From contig CAWFGW010000028.1 in assembly GCA_963815495.1 (NCBI GenBank), positions 412,566-476,565 on the forward strand: 64,000 bases of DNA, given 5' to 3'. The position numbers and the translations under genes were made by a program. This document shows, piece by piece, positions 60,946-64,000 of this stretch (the first letter of the stretch is position 1; the number at the start of each line of letters is the position of its first letter). The notes beneath the pieces were generated by a model. That model ran no database searches and had not been told where the DNA came from. It saw only the letters and a list, made by a program, of their open reading frames with translations. The stretch is from CAWFGW01 sp963815495 (GTDB lineage: Bacteria > Bacteroidota > Bacteroidia > Cytophagales > JAAEPT01).

Positions 60946-62316
60946 ATGCAATTACCAAAACGAGTTCATTTAATAGCTGTTGGGGGAAGTGTGATGCACA
61001 ACCTAGCGCTTGCCTTGTACAACATGGGGGTTGTCGTCACAGGTTCTGATGATGAATTTTACGAACCTTCACTTTCACGGTTAAAGGCTGCAAAAATATT
61101 ACCTGATAATAAAGGTTGGGATGATTCAAGAATCAGCAAGGACGTTGAAGCTGTAATACTAGGTATGCATGCTAAATCAGATAATCCTGAGTTAGTAAAA
61201 GCAAAAGAACTAGAAATTCCTATTTACTCTTTTCCTGAGTTTGTCTATTTGTTTAGTCAAGATAAGCAGCGAATTGTTATTGCTGGTAGTCATGGGAAAA
61301 CGACTATCACATCCATGATTTTACATGTGTTGAATTATTGGAAAAAAGAGTTTGACTTTTTAGTGGGTGCCCAAATAGAAGGGTTCGACACCATGGTTCG
61401 TTTGTCTGACGCACCTATATTAATTGTAGAAGGAGATGAATATTTAAATTCTTCACTGGATCCAGTGCCGAAATTTTTCAAATACCACCACCACATTGCT
61501 TTAATCAGTGGTGTGGCCTGGGATCATATTAATGTGTTTCCCACATTTGAAGGGTATCTGGAGCAGTTTAAAAAATTAGCGCAAGCCACGCCTAAAGCAG
61601 GCGTGTTAATTTGTAACGGAGAGGATAAAATCACAAAAGACATTCTTGAAACTACTGAGTTCAAGAGTGATCAGGCAAAGCTTGAATACACTACGCATCC
61701 ACATATCATAGAAAATGGCAAGCCATATTTAACTACTGGAGATAAAAAATACCCTGTTCAGTTCTTTGGCAATCATAACTTTAGTAATGTGAGTGCTGCT
61801 AAAGTCATTTGTTCTCGAATAAGAATTACTGATGAACAGTTTTATGAGGCGATCCAGTTTTTTAAAGGGGCGAGCAAACGTTTAGAGCTTGTAAATGAAG
61901 CTAAAACAGCTGCTTTTTACAAAGATTTTGCGCACAGCCCTTCAAAATTAAAAGCATCATCTTCCTCATTGAAAGAACTTTATCCGAACAGAAAGTTGGT
62001 TGCTTGCATGGAACTACATACGTTTAGTTCTACTAAAAAAGAATTTTTAGCCCTTTACAAAGATACCTTTAATACGCCAGATCTGGCGTGTGTATTTATT
62101 AATCCTAAGGTGTTTGAGAATAAGGGAGTACCTGTATTTACCGAGTCAGAAATTAAAGCGGGTTTTGGTAGAGAGGATATTCATGTTTTCACTAACTCTG
62201 AAGACTTAATCACATTTCTTCAATCTCAGAAATGGGATAACACGAATCTAATTATGATGAGTTCTGCCAACTTTGATAACTTAGATTTTAAAAAATTGGC
62301 AAAAGATATATTATAG
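60946..62316 (+). CDS. mpl: Mur ligase family, Mpl-like (UDP-MurNAc peptide ligase)
   Basis: A 456-aa Mur ligase. The N-terminal Rossmann motif AVGGSVMHNLALALYNMG lacks the GxGxxG of MurC and fits Mpl. The ATP site is IAGSHGKTTITSMI (near residues 112-125), with the catalytic EGDEYLNSSLDPVPKF, VAWDHINVFPTFEGY and FFGNHNFSNVSAAKV downstream. Mpl re-attaches the tripeptide to UDP-MurNAc during peptidoglycan recycling; a MurC-like role is also possible. It starts inside the decayed effector region and leads an operon with the exonuclease (7-bp gap) and rsmE (3-bp gap). It is the conserved right border of the island. Confidence 0.88.
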   Translation: MQLPKRVHLIAVGGSVMHNLALALYNMGVVVTGSDDEFYEPSLSRLKAAKILPDNKGWDDSRISKDVEAVILGMHAKSDNPELVKAKELEIPIYSFPEFVYLFSQDKQRIVIAGSHGKTTITSMILHVLNYWKKEFDFLVGAQIEGFDTMVRLSDAPILIVEGDEYLNSSLDPVPKFFKYHHHIALISGVAWDHINVFPTFEGYLEQFKKLAQATPKAGVLICNGEDKITKDILETTEFKSDQAKLEYTTHPHIIENGKPYLTTGDKKYPVQFFGNHNFSNVSAAKVICSRIRITDEQFYEAIQFFKGASKRLELVNEAKTAAFYKDFAHSPSKLKASSSSLKELYPNRKLVACMELHTFSSTKKEFLALYKDTFNTPDLACVFINPKVFENKGVPVFTESEIKAGFGREDIHVFTNSEDLITFLQSQKWDNTNLIMMSSANFDNLDFKKLAKDIL

Positions 62317-62323
62317 TATTAAG

Positions 62324-63130
62324 ATGAAATTAAACCTTAAAAAACCCCTCGCATTTTTTGACCTTGAAACTACGGGTATATCCATCACGCAGGATAGAAT
62401 TGTTGAATTATCTGTAATAAAATTAGATGTAGACGGTACTGAAACTGTTAAAACAACCAAAGTAAACCCAACGATACCTATTCCTACGGAGTCCAGCTTA
62501 ATTCATGGAATTTATGATGAGGATGTGAAAGATGCCCCTACATTCAAACAAATCGCCAAGTCGTTGGATGAGTTTTTAGAAGGGTGCGACTTAGGAGGAT
62601 ATAATTTAGCCAAGTTTGATGTTCCTTTGTTAGTTGAAGAGTTTTTAAGAATTGGGATTGACTTTAAAATGGAAGGTCGCAACATTGTTGATGCACAGAA
62701 GATATTTTACTTGATGCAACCAAGAACATTATCTGCTGCTTATAAGTTTTTCTGCGGTAAAGAATTGGACAACGCCCACAGTGCTGAGGCCGATACGCGC
62801 GCAACCATGGAGGTTTTGATTGGTCAGGTTGAAAAATACGAAGGTGTTAAAATAAAGGATAAAGACGGAAATGAGATTGAGCCAGTCAAAAATGATATGG
62901 CTGTATTGCACCAACTTTCTATGGGCAACCTCGCTGATTTAGCTGGTCGATTGGCGTACAACAGTGAAGGCGAAGTGGTTTATAACTTTGGTAAACACAA
63001 CAAAAAGCCTGTAAAAGAGGTGTTTGATGAAGAGCCATCATACTATAACTGGATTATGAAAGGGGACTTTCCGCTTCAAACTAAAAATGTATTGACAAAG
63101 CTCAAGTTAGAAAGTTTTAACGCCAAATAA
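62324..63130 (+). CDS. DEDDh 3'-5' exonuclease (DnaQ/ExoX-like)
   Basis: A 268-aa exonuclease. The motifs are FFDLETTGISITQDRIVELSV (D and E of Exo I, near residues 11-31), GYNLAKFDVPLLVEEF (D of Exo II) and HSAEADTRATMEVL (Exo III, with the DEDDh His before the Asp). It lacks a polymerase domain. The C-terminal 60 residues (YNFGKHNKKPVKEVFDEEPSYYNWIM) match the ExoX-type tail. It would act in DNA repair or nucleic-acid trimming. It lies between the Mpl-like gene and rsmE with very short gaps. Confidence 0.9.
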   Translation: MKLNLKKPLAFFDLETTGISITQDRIVELSVIKLDVDGTETVKTTKVNPTIPIPTESSLIHGIYDEDVKDAPTFKQIAKSLDEFLEGCDLGGYNLAKFDVPLLVEEFLRIGIDFKMEGRNIVDAQKIFYLMQPRTLSAAYKFFCGKELDNAHSAEADTRATMEVLIGQVEKYEGVKIKDKDGNEIEPVKNDMAVLHQLSMGNLADLAGRLAYNSEGEVVYNFGKHNKKPVKEVFDEEPSYYNWIMKGDFPLQTKNVLTKLKLESFNAK

Positions 63131-63133
63131 GTC

Positions 63134-63823
63134 ATGCGACTTTTTTACGATCCTACAATAGAATCGAACCCTGTTTTAGAGGAGGCGGAAGCAAAACATG
63201 CCACCAAAGTTTTACGACTTGGTGTGGGAGACAACATACAAGTGGTAGATGGTTTAGGGAATTTGTTCACTTGCCAAATCACTGAAGCTAATAAACGAAA
63301 TTGTCAGTTAGCTATCCTAGAAAAAATCACTTATCCAGAGCCTAAACAGCATATTCATATTGCCATAGCTCCAACAAAAAACCAAGACCGTATTGAGTGG
63401 TTTGTGGAGAAGTGTATTGAAATAGGTATACAAGAGATTACTTTTTTAAATTGTGCAAGAACTGAACGTAATAAACTCAATATGGATCGTATTGAGCGTA
63501 TTGCTATAAGTGCGATGAAACAATCGCTTAAATATTGGATGCCAACGCTCAACGAATTGGTTGACTTTAAAACTTTTGTAAGTTCTTGTCAGGAGCAATC
63601 TAAAATGATTGCCCACTTAAATGAAGGAGAACGGCACTTCATTAACACACTTCAGCACGAACAACCTTCCTATTGTATGTTAATCGGCCCGGAAGGTGAT
63701 TTCACAGATCAAGAAGTGGAACAAGCAATCACAGCGGGTTTTATACCTGTTTCATTAGGAGATAGTAGGTTACGCACCGAAACTGCTGGAATGGTAAGCT
63801 GCGTACAGTTAAACCTGCTTTAA
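63134..63823 (+). CDS. rsmE: 16S rRNA (uracil1498-N3)-methyltransferase RsmE
   Basis: A 229-aa SPOUT methyltransferase that methylates U1498 of 16S rRNA. The N-terminal PUA-like domain includes KHATKVLRLGVGDNIQVVDGLG. The SPOUT part shows IAIAPTKNQDRIEWFVEKCIEIG, the family triad FLNCARTER, ISAMKQSLKYWMP, and the AdoMet knot LIGPEGDFTDQEVEQA followed by PVSLGDSRLRTETAGMV. Length and motifs are complete. The last 4 bases overlap the end of the convergent desaturase. Confidence 0.94.
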   Translation: MRLFYDPTIESNPVLEEAEAKHATKVLRLGVGDNIQVVDGLGNLFTCQITEANKRNCQLAILEKITYPEPKQHIHIAIAPTKNQDRIEWFVEKCIEIGIQEITFLNCARTERNKLNMDRIERIAISAMKQSLKYWMPTLNELVDFKTFVSSCQEQSKMIAHLNEGERHFINTLQHEQPSYCMLIGPEGDFTDQEVEQAITAGFIPVSLGDSRLRTETAGMVSCVQLNLL

Positions 63824-64000
63824 TTTTTAATCGGGTTTCCTAACTGTTTTAACATGCGTGTGTGGCTGCGGATGGCACTAAAAAATGTGGGTTCACAATA
63901 ATATGGTATGTTAAACTCATCTGCTGTTTTCTTAACAATTTTTGATAAAGCGCGATAATGCACGTGGCAAATGTTGGGGAACAAATGGTGCTCGATTTGG
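63820..64000 (-). CDS. Fatty acid desaturase, C-terminal fragment
   Basis: The minus strand has an open frame from the right edge to a stop at 63820-63822, giving the last 59 residues of a protein: QIEHHLFPNICHVHY, then RALSKIVKKTADEFNIPY and a tail ending QLGNPIKN. The QIEHH motif is the third histidine box of membrane fatty-acid (acyl-lipid or acyl-CoA) desaturases of the delta-5/6 front-end type, and the C-terminal PY...F pattern fits. The rest lies beyond the window. It converges on rsmE with a 4-bp overlap. Confidence 0.85.
   Translation of the reverse strand, partial: QIEHHLFPNICHVHYRALSKIVKKTADEFNIPYYCEPTFFSAIRSHTRMLKQLGNPIKN

Noticed and set aside
1..64000. tRNA, rRNA and riboswitch genes
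   Set aside because: No cloverleaf, rRNA signature or recognisable riboswitch core was found by eye on either strand; a covariance-model search would be needed to exclude them fully.

Overview
The window is chromosomal DNA of a Bacteroidota bacterium. The evidence is a type IX secretion (T9SS) C-terminal sorting domain on two secreted proteins, a TamB plus lipoprotein TamA-like (TamL-type) pair, many lipoproteins, low G+C coding DNA, and typical Bacteroidota versions of DnaB, citrate synthase, GatC and the Mpl/MurC-type ligase. Order and genus cannot be fixed from the sequence. No rRNA, tRNA or CRISPR array was seen.

Left part (1-32.1 kb): mostly housekeeping and envelope genes with small accessory islets. 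In order: the C-terminal third of a RapA-like helicase, a palindromic intergenic repeat, pirin, hypothetical secreted proteins, a lipoprotein next to an M64 metallopeptidase with a T9SS domain, a broken GxxExxY gene between direct repeats, HrpB, tamB-tamL, a Spy-like protein, an LsrG-like monooxygenase with an iron alcohol dehydrogenase, thioredoxin, and a minus-strand operon (plsC, gatC, a large membrane TPR protein, a PduO-type adenosyltransferase). A ROK kinase, a cluster of two-hairpin intergenic repeats, citrate synthase and DnaB follow.

Central island (about 32.3-60.9 kb, between dnaB and the Mpl-type ligase): a 28-kb accessory locus that looks like a polymorphic toxin system with an unrecognised delivery route. 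A tight operon encodes a 1692-aa secreted scaffold-like protein, a 635-aa fibronectin-III-like protein and a 1320-aa effector. Residues 1-578 of the effector hold a signal peptide and a metzincin-like zinc site; the rest is a variable C-terminal region. A second effector repeats those 578 residues almost exactly but has a different C-terminal region. Each effector is followed by a small immunity candidate. Between them are two start-less toxin-tip fragments, each with its own immunity candidate, and a REP-associated tyrosine transposase (RAYT) with perfect 27-nt inverted REP ends. Solo REP copies sit at cassette boundaries. Decayed copies of the tail of the fibronectin gene precede the second effector and a secreted collar-domain protein, and a frameshifted stub of a third effector lies at the right edge. 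The island also holds an LRR protein, a GT39-like glycosyltransferase, a 1414-aa T9SS-sorted repeat protein and an outer-membrane beta-barrel.

Right edge (60.9-64 kb): a conserved block of the Mpl/MurC-type ligase, a DEDDh exonuclease and RsmE, followed by the convergent C-terminal end of a fatty-acid desaturase.

All functions are inferred from sequence alone; no search was run.
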